This document shows positions 33,274 through 47,835 of a stretch of DNA of 64,000 bases, one piece after another. How positions within the stretch are numbered: position 1 is the first letter of the stretch; every line of letters starts with the position of its first letter. This DNA is from Paenibacillus sp. J31TS4 (GTDB lineage: Bacteria > Bacillota > Bacilli > Paenibacillales > NBRC-103111), in assembly GCF_018403265.1 (NCBI RefSeq), contig NZ_BOSI01000005.1:1-64000 (forward strand), written 5' to 3'. Position numbers and translations under genes: made by a program. Below the pieces are notes generated by a model that did not search any database, was not told the DNA's origin, and saw only the letters and a program-made list of their open reading frames with translations.

Positions 33274-33302
33274 ATCCTACCACCTAATATTTGGTAGAAC
33301 AA
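33274..33302 (-). promoter_or_regulatory. Sigma-A-like promoter of sda
   Basis: On the minus strand TTGTTC, a 17-base spacer and TAGGAT precede the sda start by about 30 bases. A consensus DnaA box ends just upstream of the -35. An inverted repeat CTACCA/TGGTAG spans the spacer. Confidence 0.6.
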
Positions 33303-33310
33303 GCGTTCCC

Positions 33311-33410
33311 TTATCCACAGGAGGATGTGGGTAACCTGTAGACAACGTGTGTATAAGGGGCAGTTCCCCGCTAACTTTCTATGTGTATTGTGTGTACAAG
33401 CTTATCCACA
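33311..33410. promoter_or_regulatory. DnaA box cluster upstream of sda
   Basis: Three sites match TTATNCACA exactly: TTATCCACA at 33311-33319, TTATACACA (minus) at 33348-33356, and TTATCCACA at 33402-33410. Near matches are TTACCCACA (minus, 33326-33334) and TTGTACACA (minus, 33391-33399). DnaA activation of sda is established in B. subtilis; here it is inferred. The remaining bases up to 33612 show no gene. Confidence 0.8.
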
Positions 33411-33612
33411 AGTCTGTTTTTGTCGGGATAAATATTTTTTTGAATCTTTCTATCGACCTTGCCGGCAAGATAGCTGTCGAACCGACTCGTCTCGGCGCTG
33501 CTGCCGCGCGAGCCTCCGGAGCAGCCCGCAGGCGGCAGAGGCAGGCACTCTCTTCGCACTTCGCTACTCGCTCGCGGGAGCGATGCTCTCTCTTTGATCC
33601 GCTAGCGCGGCG

Positions 33613-34659
33613 CTATTGGCTTGCCTGTCCATGCTGGACCACTCGGGGGATCACATACTCCGAATAGGGAATCCAGTTCCGCTGATCGAAGCTTCGCCCG
33701 CGGATGACGACCCGGTCCTCGAACACTTCGACATACAAGCCTTGGCTGATGTCGACCTCCACCGGCTCGTTGTTCTCGTTGAACGGCTCGTTGACGGAGG
33801 ACGTATTGACCATCGAGAATCCGTCCTTCACGAAGCTGCCCGGGATCTCCAGCTGCCAATGAGAGTGGCCGCTGAAAAAGACGACCTGCGGGTATTTCTT
33901 CAGAATCGCTTTGAGCTGCTCATGCTGCACGATGCCCCGGTCAATGCTGCCGGCGACCGTGTTCGGCAGCGGCTGGTGCAGGAAGACGAAGATCGGCTTC
34001 GACGGATCCTGCTTTTCCTGCAGCTTGGCCTCCAGCCAGCGGAGCTGCTCGTCCGACAGATAAGCATCCTCCGCGTTGTTCGGATCCGATTGCCGGTATT
34101 GCTCGGAGCCGAGGAAGAGGAAATGGTAATCCTTGATCCACTGGTCGTAATACACCTTGGACTGGTTGTTCAGCGCCAGGAACCGGTTGATCGAAGCCTG
34201 CTCGGTCTCTCCGTTAGGGAAGCTTTCGCCCGCCCAGCCGCCATCCGCATTCAGCCAAGCCTTGTAAAATTCATGGTTGCCGATCGCATGGTAGACGGGA
34301 GGGTGCGGGGTATTCTCCAGGATGTCCGCATATCGCTTGTAGTCGCGCGGCATGCCTCCGGTCAAGTCTCCGTTAATCACCAAGGCATCCGCATTCGGGT
34401 TGATGGCGTGCAGGTCGTTCAGCGCGTTTTTGAACTTCCGGATCGACCCTTTGTCCCATTCCTGGACATGGACATCGCTCAAGACAGGAAACGCCAGCTC
34501 CGGTCCGGCTTCGGGCGAAGTCGGGTTGACGGCCGCCGCGTACACTTTGGAGAGGGCGGCGGATGCGGACAGCAGGCTCGCTTGCGGAGCAGCCGAGGAC
34601 AGCGAACCGAGGACGCAGAGGGAACAGGCTGCCAGCAAGCCGATTATTCGCTTTTTCAT
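33613..34659 (-). CDS. Secreted metallophosphoesterase
   Basis: The protein has 348 residues with a Sec signal peptide (KKRIIGLLAACSLCVLGSLS, cleavage after the following Ala residues). The calcineurin-like metal motifs are complete: FPVLSDVHVQEW (DxH), ALVINGDLTGG, AIGNHEF, FVFLHQPLP and FFSGHSHW. It therefore hydrolyses phosphoesters outside the membrane. The C-terminal beta region (VEVFEDRVVIRGRSFDQRNW) is typical of purple-acid-like bacterial phosphoesterases. The ATG at 34659 has AAAGGTGG upstream. It stands alone. Confidence 0.87.
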   Translation of the reverse strand: MKKRIIGLLAACSLCVLGSLSSAAPQASLLSASAALSKVYAAAVNPTSPEAGPELAFPVLSDVHVQEWDKGSIRKFKNALNDLHAINPNADALVINGDLTGGMPRDYKRYADILENTPHPPVYHAIGNHEFYKAWLNADGGWAGESFPNGETEQASINRFLALNNQSKVYYDQWIKDYHFLFLGSEQYRQSDPNNAEDAYLSDEQLRWLEAKLQEKQDPSKPIFVFLHQPLPNTVAGSIDRGIVQHEQLKAILKKYPQVVFFSGHSHWQLEIPGSFVKDGFSMVNTSSVNEPFNENNEPVEVDISQGLYVEVFEDRVVIRGRSFDQRNWIPYSEYVIPRVVQHGQASQ

Positions 34660-34820
34660 TAGAAGCCACCTTTCGTCGCGAAAATGTACCATATATTACC
34701 CGTGATAGGTAGAACATAACCGACTCCTGACAATTCCTTGCATTAGCGTTTCCAATCCCAATGCCGCTATCCAATGCCGCCCAAATATCCTTCGTCCCTT
34801 CCTTGCCGTCCCAGCAAACA

Positions 34821-34872
34821 GCAACAGCCGGAAGCGGCCTTCCTCGGGGGAGGCGCAGCTTCCGGCTGTTGC
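34821..34872. repeat. Long perfect intergenic inverted repeat
   Basis: GCAACAGCCGGAAGC and its exact 15-base reverse complement enclose a 22-base loop that can itself pair (CCTTCCTC with GGGGAGG). There is no T-tract on either strand. It is the only notable structure in the 528-base gap between the phosphoesterase gene and the WYL regulator gene; no coding frame in that gap is supported. Confidence 0.6.
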
Positions 34873-35187
34873 CGGCGGTTCGGTTTCGTTTTCTGTTAGC
34901 GTACAAGCGTCCGGCGGTGGGGGGAACGTATCGTCCGTGCGCGCAGGACGGGCAAAACAAAGCTTTCAACTGTGCTCTCTCGTCGGCTGGATGAGCTGGG
35001 AGGCTGCGGTACTCAACTATATACCCTAGCCGGAGCGGCTGCGGCATAGCAGGGCAAGTACGCCGCCTGAGCTTGTCGGCTCCAGCCCGGAGTCCACCTT
35101 GCGCTTCTACATAAGCCTCGGCTTCGCTCCCTCCGCCTTCCGCTCACGCCTGCCGGCGTCCTCCTAGCCTCCCTCCTGTCCCGCTCT

Positions 35188-36159
35188 CTATGTCTCCGCT
35201 TCGTTCCCCTCGCCATATAGAGACGCAATCGCGGCGGCTTCCGCGCGCACGCGCTCCCGCAGCTCGGGCGGGCCTAGCACGACCGCCTGCCGGCCAAGCG
35301 ATAGGACGGCGCCATACGCCCAGTCGGCCGTCTGGAGGTCGATCTCGGCCTCGATCGTCCCCTCGCTCTCCCGGCCGGGGCTCGTCCCGAGCAGCCGGCC
35401 ATAGCGCTCCCGCAGCAGCCGGGCGAGACCGGCTTCGGGCAGCCGCAGCCGTACCGGGTAACTCGGCAGCTGCTCGCGGAACTGTGTCATCGACTGCTCC
35501 CAATGGGCCGCCAGCTCGAAGCCCGCAGGCCGCTCGAAGCCGTCCGGGAGCACCTCGGCGTGCCGCAGCCGGGAGATGCGGTACGTGCGCAGCTCGCCCT
35601 CGCATGCCGCGATCAGGTACCAAGTGCTCCGCTTCGCGACCAGGCCGAGCGGATGCACGGCCCGCTCCACCTGCTCGTCGCCCCGCTGGTACCGGATGCG
35701 CAGCACCCGCTCGCCCCACACCGCCTCCTGAACGGCAGGCAGCCACGGCACTTCCTCGTCCGCCTGCCGCCAGCCCGCCCCGTCGATGTGCAGCTTGCGG
35801 CGGACGTCCTCCGCCTGCTGCCGGACGCGCGCAGGCGCCTCGGCCAGCAGCTTCTGCCGCGCGGCGTCCGCGTGCCGAGCCCAGCCGAGATCGCCGAGCT
35901 GCCCGAACGACGGCGCAAGGAGCGTGACGAGCTCCTCGGGCTTCAGCCCGGTCAGCTTCGTCCGGTAGGATTCGGCGAGCACCCAGCCTCCGTTTGCCCC
36001 CCGCTCCGCGTAGACCGGGATGCCGGCGGCGCTTAGTGCGTCCATGTCCCGGCTGATCGTCCGGACCGATACTTCGAGACGCTCCGCCAGCTCGCGGGCG
36101 GACCATCTTCCGTGGTTTTGCAGCAGGAGCAGCAGCGCCAGCAGCCTATCCGCTCTCAT
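35188..36159 (-). CDS. HTH-WYL domain transcriptional regulator (YafY-like)
   Basis: The protein has 323 residues. The N-terminal HTH_11 domain (ARELAERLEVSVRTISRDMD) is followed by a linker and a WYL domain near residues 145-225, where the family Trp-Tyr-Leu appears as STWYLIAACEGELRTYRISR, ligand-binding in this family. A WCX C-terminal region follows. The ATG at 36159 has GGGGAGGGG upstream; the upstream extension overlaps the divergent gene and is rejected. It is divergent from the SDR gene at 36281 and probably regulates it. Confidence 0.87.
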   Translation of the reverse strand: MRADRLLALLLLLQNHGRWSARELAERLEVSVRTISRDMDALSAAGIPVYAERGANGGWVLAESYRTKLTGLKPEELVTLLAPSFGQLGDLGWARHADAARQKLLAEAPARVRQQAEDVRRKLHIDGAGWRQADEEVPWLPAVQEAVWGERVLRIRYQRGDEQVERAVHPLGLVAKRSTWYLIAACEGELRTYRISRLRHAEVLPDGFERPAGFELAAHWEQSMTQFREQLPSYPVRLRLPEAGLARLLRERYGRLLGTSPGRESEGTIEAEIDLQTADWAYGAVLSLGRQAVVLGPPELRERVRAEAAAIASLYGEGNEAET

Positions 36160-36280
36160 GGGTCCCCTCCCCTTTCTCTTCTCGACTCGTATGCTTTGAT
36201 TGTAGCACGGCAATGATGACAGCGGATGTCTTATATCGGATGGTAAGCTATTCCCGTATCCAGACAAAGGAGGGACTCCC

Positions 36281-37159
36281 ATGAACCCATTGACAGGCCA
36301 AATCGCCGTCGTCGCCGGAGCGACCCGCGGAGCCGGTCGCGCCATCGCCGTCGAGCTCGGAGCCGCGGGCGCCACCGTATACTGCACCGGCCGAAGCGTG
36401 CGCGGCAGCCGGTCCGACCTCGACCGGACGGAAACGATCGAGGAAACGGCGGAGCTCGTAACCGAGCGGGGAGGCGTCGGCATCCCCATACGCGTCGACC
36501 ATACGGTAGAGGAGGAGGTCCGCGGCCTGTTCGCCCGAATTGGGCGGGAGCAGGACGGCCGGCTGGACATCCTCGTAAACGATATCTGGGGCGGGGAGCA
36601 GCTGACCGAATGGGGCAAGCCGTTCTGGGAGCATTCACTGGCCAAAGGCCTGCTCATGCAGGAGCGGGCGGTCCGCACCCATATGATCACGAGCTATTAC
36701 GGAGCCCCGCTTCTAGTTGCCCGCAGGCGGGGACTGCTCCTCGAGATCACAGACGGCTCGACCTACGCTTACCGGGGCAGCCTCTACTACAGCCTCGCCA
36801 AAATTTCCGCGATCCACTTGGCCGAAGCGATGGCCGAGGAGCTCCGGCCGTATGGAATCACGGCGCTCGCCGTCACGCCCGGCTTTTTGCGGTCCGAGCA
36901 GATGCTCGACCACTTCGGCGTCACCGAGGCCAATTGGCGCGACGCGATCGCCCAAGACCCGCATTTTGCCGCATCGGAGACGCCTTACCTGGTCGCGCGG
37001 GGCATCGCAGCGCTGGCGGCGGATCCGCGAGTCGCGGACAAATCCGGCCGGGCGCTGACGAGCTGGGACCTGTCGGACGAGTATGGGATCGTCGACATCG
37101 ACGGCCGCAGGCCCCATTGGGGCCGGCATGCCCGCGAGCACGGCCTCCCGCTGCGCTAA
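36281..37159 (+). CDS. SDR family oxidoreductase
   Basis: The protein has 292 residues. The Rossmann motif reads VVAGATRGAGRAIAVELGA, with Arg in TGRSVRGSRSD suggesting NADP use. The usual NNAG is replaced by NDIWGGEQ, and the catalytic pair is in YYSLAK. The C-terminal part (VTPGFLRSEQMLDHFGV, then a Trp/Asp/His-rich end) is typical of a subgroup often annotated simply as SDR oxidoreductase. The substrate is unknown. It is divergent from the WYL regulator. Confidence 0.86.
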   Translation: MNPLTGQIAVVAGATRGAGRAIAVELGAAGATVYCTGRSVRGSRSDLDRTETIEETAELVTERGGVGIPIRVDHTVEEEVRGLFARIGREQDGRLDILVNDIWGGEQLTEWGKPFWEHSLAKGLLMQERAVRTHMITSYYGAPLLVARRRGLLLEITDGSTYAYRGSLYYSLAKISAIHLAEAMAEELRPYGITALAVTPGFLRSEQMLDHFGVTEANWRDAIAQDPHFAASETPYLVARGIAALAADPRVADKSGRALTSWDLSDEYGIVDIDGRRPHWGRHAREHGLPLR

Positions 37160-37173
37160 AGCGGCCTACAGCA

Positions 37174-37220
37174 AACGCCCGCCAAGGAAGGGACCGGATG
37201 GGTCCTCCTTAACGGGCGTT
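37174..37220. terminator. Bidirectional terminator
   Basis: AACGCCCG and CGGGCGTT enclose further pairs (AAGGA/TCCTT, GGACC/GGTCC), forming a long stem between the convergent SDR and mph genes. Confidence 0.75.
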
Positions 37221-37296
37221 CATCTGTATATGTATAGGCGGGCGAGAGGCGAACCGCCTCTCACTCCGTGATCTTGTTCTACGTTCCAGTCCGCTA

Positions 37297-38253
37297 CTAA
37301 TCCGCGTTCCAGTCCACTAAGTCCACGTTCCAGTTCGCTATCATGCCTCTAGCCATGTCTAGATCCGCTTCTTTTCCCGTGGTCAGGGCAAACTTGGCAA
37401 CCAGCGCCGGATAAGCCGCCCATTGCTCGGCGATATGATCGCTCATGCGAGGCCACGTTCTCCCCCCTGCCTGCTCGTAGCGTCTCAGCAAATCCTGCAG
37501 GCCTTCCCGGCCGAACAGAGCGTAGAGGATAACAAAATCCTTGCCCGGATCGGCAATTTCGGCTTCGGTCCAGTCAATCAGACCCGTCACCCGCTGATCG
37601 CGATCCACGAGAATATGGGGAGGATGCAAGTCCCCGTGATGGAGCACCGAATGCTCCGGCCAATAGGAATCGGTCCCGAGCCAGGCGTTCCAACGGGCAT
37701 CCAGCTTGGCAGGCACGGAGAAATGGGCTTTGGCTTCTTCGATATTCGCGGCGAACGCAGCCCGTGCTTCTGCCGGGGAGCGGAAACGGACGCCTGCCTT
37801 CACGGCTTCGCCGTGGTCGATGCCGTGCAGTGCGACCATCGCGGCGGCAAGCGAATCAAAGAACCCCTCCGGCAGCCGGTCCGGCGGAACCTGCCACGCA
37901 TACCCGCCCGCAGCCGGGTCCACCGACGCAATAGGCTCTCCGCTGAGCAGCGGATAGGCAATCAGCTCAGGGGTGACGATGCGCCACTCCGGAACCGCTG
38001 CGGGCAGATGCTTGCGGACCACCTGCAGCACCTTGCTCTCGTTCTCCGCCCTCTCCCACACATCGGAACGTCTGGGCTTGCGAAGCACCCATCGCTGCCC
38101 TTCCTCATCCTCGGCAAAGGCAACCTGAAAATCCATGCCCGATTCGTTTATGTCGAGCGAACCAGGGATTAACGCCAAGCCATGCTTCTCTGCCATCCTC
38201 AAAAATACGAGCTTTCCTTCTTCTTCACGGTTACTATGCTGTCCTGTCATCAC
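37297..38253 (-). CDS. mph: Macrolide 2'-phosphotransferase (Mph family)
   Basis: The kinase has 318 residues of the APH/choline-kinase fold. The N-lobe has INESGMDFQVAFAEDEEGQR and WVLRKPRRSDV (ATP-site Lys). The catalytic loop is VLHHGDLHPPHILVDRD and the metal loop GLIDWTEAEIADPGKDF, followed by the Mph-type LFGREGLQDLLRRYEQAGG. Mph enzymes phosphorylate the desosamine 2'-OH of macrolides using GTP; chromosomal Mph proteins are known in Paenibacillus. GTG at 38253 fits AAGGAG with nine-base spacing, while the following ATG has twelve. A strong terminator 35 bases upstream suggests attenuation control. Confidence 0.85.
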   Translation of the reverse strand: MMTGQHSNREEEGKLVFLRMAEKHGLALIPGSLDINESGMDFQVAFAEDEEGQRWVLRKPRRSDVWERAENESKVLQVVRKHLPAAVPEWRIVTPELIAYPLLSGEPIASVDPAAGGYAWQVPPDRLPEGFFDSLAAAMVALHGIDHGEAVKAGVRFRSPAEARAAFAANIEEAKAHFSVPAKLDARWNAWLGTDSYWPEHSVLHHGDLHPPHILVDRDQRVTGLIDWTEAEIADPGKDFVILYALFGREGLQDLLRRYEQAGGRTWPRMSDHIAEQWAAYPALVAKFALTTGKEADLDMARGMIANWNVDLVDWNAD

Positions 38254-38258
38254 GCAAA

Positions 38259-38395
38259 CACTCTCCTTATACCCTTTTTCGGCAAACAAAAAAACACAGA
38301 CAGAGTCTGTCTGTGCAGCCGTCATCGGGAAGAGAGTGGCCGAACGCCACTTGAAATGCCAGCGCAATGCGGAATAAACACTCTAACGAAGAGTG
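38259..38395 (-). promoter_or_regulatory. mph leader with alternating CACTCT/AGAGTG pairing
   Basis: Reading the minus strand, four segments occur in order: CACTCT (38395), AGAGTG (38384), CACTCTC (38338), and GAGAGTG (38265), the last contained in the Shine-Dalgarno AAGGAGAGTG. Segments 1-2 can form a 6-bp hairpin and 3-4 a pairing that hides the ribosome site; 2-3 is an alternative. The terminator hairpin lies between segments 3 and 4. This four-segment logic resembles that of macrolide-inducible leaders, but no arrest peptide is proven. Confidence 0.5.
38288..38315 (-). terminator. Intrinsic terminator in mph leader (attenuator)
   Basis: On the minus strand a perfect 9-bp stem CACAGACAG-act-CTGTCTGTG is followed by T7. 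It lies 35 bases before the mph start codon, downstream of any plausible promoter, so it must be bypassed for mph expression. Confidence 0.75.
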
Positions 38396-38437
38396 ATTAG
38401 GATAGGCAAAGAGCAGGGTTCAAGTGTGATGGACAGA

Positions 38438-38542
38438 TCAATCCCGATTCCTCTGCACAAGACAGAGCAGAAAGACGCATGCAATTAGCAGCCATGCTTT
38501 CTGAGCCGGGAAAAATTTATCACACGTAACCCTCCTATCCAT
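38438..38542 (-). CDS. Possible 34-residue membrane peptide
   Basis: This small frame has a Shine-Dalgarno (GAGG, six bases before ATG). The product begins MDRRVTCDKFFPAQKAW and continues LLIACVFLLCLVQRNRD. It has a basic start, one hydrophobic helix and a C-terminal Arg-Asn-Arg-Asp. It lies between the giant kinase terminator and mph, three bases after another tiny frame. It could be a leader peptide (Arg-X-Arg near its end) or a small membrane protein. It is not recognised. Confidence 0.4.
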   Translation of the reverse strand: MDRRVTCDKFFPAQKAWLLIACVFLLCLVQRNRD

Positions 38543-38545
38543 TCG

Positions 38546-38575
38546 TTACCTCAACCCTACCACAGATCCGCTCAT
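38546..38575 (-). CDS. Possible 9-residue leader peptide MSGSVVGLR
   Basis: ATG is preceded by AGGGGG with eight-base spacing and is followed after nine codons by TAA. The next small frame starts three bases later, which suggests translational coupling. The size and site fit a regulatory leader of the mph transcript, but no known arrest motif is present. Confidence 0.35.
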   Translation of the reverse strand: MSGSVVGLR

Positions 38576-38634
38576 GGCGGCAACCCCCTTTTCTTCCAAC
38601 CAAAGGAAAACTCCACGCTGCCGGGACGGCAAAC

Positions 38635-38673
38635 AAAAAAAAGAGGGGGCAGCATCCCTGCCGCCCCACCTCT
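38635..38673 (-). terminator. Rho-independent terminator of giant kinase gene
   Basis: On the minus strand AGAGGTGGGGCGGCAG pairs with CTGCCCCCTCT (imperfect in the middle), followed by T8. It separates the kinase transcript from the mph leader. Confidence 0.85.
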
Positions 38674-38691
38674 TGTCATCTTGTCTGTCGC

Positions 38692-45087
<6,396 letters not shown>

Positions 45088-45195
45088 TGCTCCATTTCCC
45101 TCCCCAAACGAATGAAAAAAGTTTCACAAGACTTCGCGCGGTCGTCCCGGCGGCAAACGCCTCGGGTCAGCCGTCAATTACTATCATCATACTAC

Positions 45196-45249
45196 AAAAA
45201 CAAGCATATTGGGCACCACCGAACGTTCGAATGATGTCAATATGCTTGC
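45196..45249 (-). terminator. Terminator of sdhCAB
   Basis: CAAGCATATTG and its exact 11-base reverse complement enclose a 26-base loop containing the palindrome CGAACGTTCG. T-tracts flank both sides, so it can stop sdhCAB on the minus strand and also read from the other direction. Confidence 0.75.
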
Positions 45250-45297
45250 TTTTTTGGTCCCTGAACAGGGAGGTCTATCTAATTGAAGATAACCTTA

Positions 45298-46062
45298 TTA
45301 GAAGGACAGCCATTTCTTGAACAGGTGCTTGGTTGTGTCGGCATTGATCGCCGCGATCGACGTCGTCAGCGGAATGCCCTTCGGACAGGAGCGGACGCAG
45401 TTCTGCGAGTTGCCGCAGCCCTCGATGCCGCCGTCCTCCATCAACGTCTCGAGACGCTCGTCCTTGTTCATCTCGCCTGTCGGGTGCGTGTTGAACAGGC
45501 GAACCTGGGAGATTGCCGCCGGCCCGATGAAGCTCGTCTTGTCGTTGACGTTCGGGCAGGACTCGAGGCAGACGCCGCAGGTCATGCACTTGGACAGCTC
45601 ATACGCCCACTGGCGCTTGGTCTCGGCCATCCGCGGACCCGGACCTAGGTCATAGGTGCCGTCGATCGGAATCCAGGCTTTGACCCGCTTCAGTGCGGAG
45701 AACATCCGCTCGCGGTTGATGACGAGGTCGCGTACGACCGGGAAGGTCTTCATAGGCGCTACCCGGATCGGCTGCTCGAGATGATCGACGAGCGCCGAGC
45801 AAGCCTGGCGCGGTTTGCCGTTGATGACCATCGAGCAAGCGCCGCAGACTTCCTCCAGACAGTTCGACTCCCAGCATACCGGAGTCGTCTTCTTGCCGTT
45901 CGCGTTCACCGGCGTCCTCTGAATTTCCATCAGAGCGCTGATGACGTTCATGTTCGGACGGTAAGGAACTTCAAACTCTTCCGTATAGGATGGGGAGTCA
46001 GCGCTGTCTTGGCGTGTAATGATAAACCGGACATTTTTTTTGTCAGCCACTGCTTCAGCCAT
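45298..46062 (-). CDS. sdhB: Succinate dehydrogenase iron-sulfur subunit
   Basis: The protein has 254 residues. The [2Fe-2S] cluster motif CWESNCLEEVCGACS is near residue 63. The C-terminal domain has CMTCGVCLESCP and CVRSCPKGIPL, which with CGNSQN bind the [4Fe-4S] and [3Fe-4S] clusters. It passes electrons from SdhA to the cytochrome b subunit in the TCA cycle/complex II. It is the last gene of sdhCAB, 14 bases after sdhA. Confidence 0.95.
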   Translation of the reverse strand: MAEAVADKKNVRFIITRQDSADSPSYTEEFEVPYRPNMNVISALMEIQRTPVNANGKKTTPVCWESNCLEEVCGACSMVINGKPRQACSALVDHLEQPIRVAPMKTFPVVRDLVINRERMFSALKRVKAWIPIDGTYDLGPGPRMAETKRQWAYELSKCMTCGVCLESCPNVNDKTSFIGPAAISQVRLFNTHPTGEMNKDERLETLMEDGGIEGCGNSQNCVRSCPKGIPLTTSIAAINADTTKHLFKKWLSF

Positions 46063-46076
46063 GCTCTTGCTCCTCC

Positions 46077-47822
46077 TTAGTGATCCGTGGTGTAGTCGCG
46101 TTTGCGTGGTTCGATCAGCGATACATCCACGTCTTCATATTCGATCTTCGGACCTTCCGGCGTCCATTTCGCCTTCGTGGTCTTCAGGAAGTTTTCGTCG
46201 TCGCGTTCCGGGAACTCCGGCTTGTAGTGCGCGCCGCGGCTTTCGTTCCGCATCAGGGCGCCCAGCGTCATCGCTTCGGCCAGCTCCAGCATGTTCCACA
46301 GCTGACGGGTGAAGGCGACGCCTTGGTTGTTCCAGCGGGACGTGTCGGTAATGCTAATATTCCTGTAACGCTGCTTCATCGTCTTGATGGTCTCAAGCGT
46401 GCCTTCGAGCGTCTTGTTGTAGCGGACGACGGTCATCGTGTTGTTCATCAGGTCGCCGAGCTCTTTGTGAAGGACGTACGCGTTCTCGTTGCCTTCCATC
46501 TTGAGCAGGTTCTCGTACTTGTCCACCTGTCTTTTCTTCTCGGTCTCGAAGACGTTCGAGGAGATGTCCTCGGTGTGCTTCTTGAGGCCCTTGATGTACT
46601 CGACTGCCTTCGGACCGGCCACCATGCCGCCGAAGATCGCGGAGACGAGCGAGTTGGCGCCGAGACGGTTCGCACCGTGAATCGTATAGTCGCACTCGCC
46701 GGCTGCGAACAGACCGGGAATGTTCGTCATCTGGTTGTAGTCGACCCACATGCCGCCCATCGAATAGTGAACGGCCGGGAAAATCTTCATCGGCAGCTTC
46801 CGCGGATCGTCGCCGACGAATTTCTCATAGATCTCGATGATGCCGCCCAGCTTGACGTCGAGCTCCTTCGGATCCTTGTGGGACAGATCAAGGTATACGA
46901 CGTTCTCGCCGCCGATGCCGAGCTTCTGGTTCACGCACACGTCGAAGATCTCGCGCGTCGCGATGTCACGCGGCACGAGGTTGCCGTATGCCGGGTATTT
47001 CTCCTCGAGGAAGTACCAAGGCTTGCCGTCTTTGTACGTCCAGACGCGGCCGCCTTCGCCCCGCGCGGATTCGGACATAAGACGCAGCTTGTCGTCGCCC
47101 GGAATCGCCGTCGGGTGAATCTGGATGAATTCGCCGTTCGCATAGTAAACGCCTTGCTGATACAGAGCGGAAGCTGCCGTACCGGTATTGATGACGGAGT
47201 TCGTCGTCTTGCCGAAGATGATACCGGGGCCTCCCGTCGCCATAATGACCGCGTCGGCTTTGAACGTATGGATCTCCATGCTGCGCAGGTCTTGCGCGGA
47301 AACACCGCGGCAGACGCCGTCGTCGTCGATTACGGCGCCGGTGAATTCCCAATGCTCGTATTTCTTAACGAGACCGGCTACTTCCCAGCGGCGGACTTGC
47401 TCATCCAGCGCGTACAGCAGCTGCTGGCCAGTCGTTGCGCCTGCGAAAGCGGTCCGGTGAAACTTAGTTCCGCCGAAGCGGCGGAAGTCAAGCAGACCCT
47501 CCGGCGTCCGGCTGAACATAACGCCCATCCGGTCCATCAGGTGGATAATGCCGGGAGCGGCGTCGCACATCGCCTTAACCGGCGGCTGGTTTGCGAGGAA
47601 GTCCCCGCCGTATACGGTGTCGTCAAAGTGAAGCCAAGTAGAGTCGCCCTCGCCCTTGGTGTTGACGGCGCCGTTGATGCCGCCCTGGGCGCAGACCGAG
47701 TGTGAACGCTTGACCGGTACCAAAGAGAACAGGTCTACGTGAACTCCAGCCTCGGCTGCCTTGATGGTAGACATCAGCCCTGCCAGACCTCCGCCTACTA
47801 CGATAATCTTTGTATTAGCCAT
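46077..47822 (-). CDS. sdhA: Succinate dehydrogenase flavoprotein subunit
   Basis: The protein has 581 residues. The FAD-binding motif IIVVGGGLAGLMSTIKAAEA is at the N-terminus. RSHSVCAQGGINGAVNTKGE contains the His that carries covalent FAD in this family. ESARGEGGRVW contains the active-site Arg, and HGANRLGANSLVSAIFGGM is the late FAD contact. It oxidises succinate to fumarate on the cytoplasmic face of complex II. It lies 13 bases after sdhC and 14 before sdhB. Confidence 0.96.
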   Translation of the reverse strand: MANTKIIVVGGGLAGLMSTIKAAEAGVHVDLFSLVPVKRSHSVCAQGGINGAVNTKGEGDSTWLHFDDTVYGGDFLANQPPVKAMCDAAPGIIHLMDRMGVMFSRTPEGLLDFRRFGGTKFHRTAFAGATTGQQLLYALDEQVRRWEVAGLVKKYEHWEFTGAVIDDDGVCRGVSAQDLRSMEIHTFKADAVIMATGGPGIIFGKTTNSVINTGTAASALYQQGVYYANGEFIQIHPTAIPGDDKLRLMSESARGEGGRVWTYKDGKPWYFLEEKYPAYGNLVPRDIATREIFDVCVNQKLGIGGENVVYLDLSHKDPKELDVKLGGIIEIYEKFVGDDPRKLPMKIFPAVHYSMGGMWVDYNQMTNIPGLFAAGECDYTIHGANRLGANSLVSAIFGGMVAGPKAVEYIKGLKKHTEDISSNVFETEKKRQVDKYENLLKMEGNENAYVLHKELGDLMNNTMTVVRYNKTLEGTLETIKTMKQRYRNISITDTSRWNNQGVAFTRQLWNMLELAEAMTLGALMRNESRGAHYKPEFPERDDENFLKTTKAKWTPEGPKIEYEDVDVSLIEPRKRDYTTDH

Positions 47823-47835
47823 TGCGGTTCACCTC

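Noticed and set aside
33311-33410. DnaA boxes as the chromosome origin
   Set aside because: No dnaA, dnaN or AT-rich unwinding region is adjacent, and the boxes fit the known sda promoter arrangement.
46080-47705. 541-codon plus-strand frame antisense to sdhA
   Set aside because: SdhA motifs on the minus strand are complete; the antisense translation has no recognisable family.
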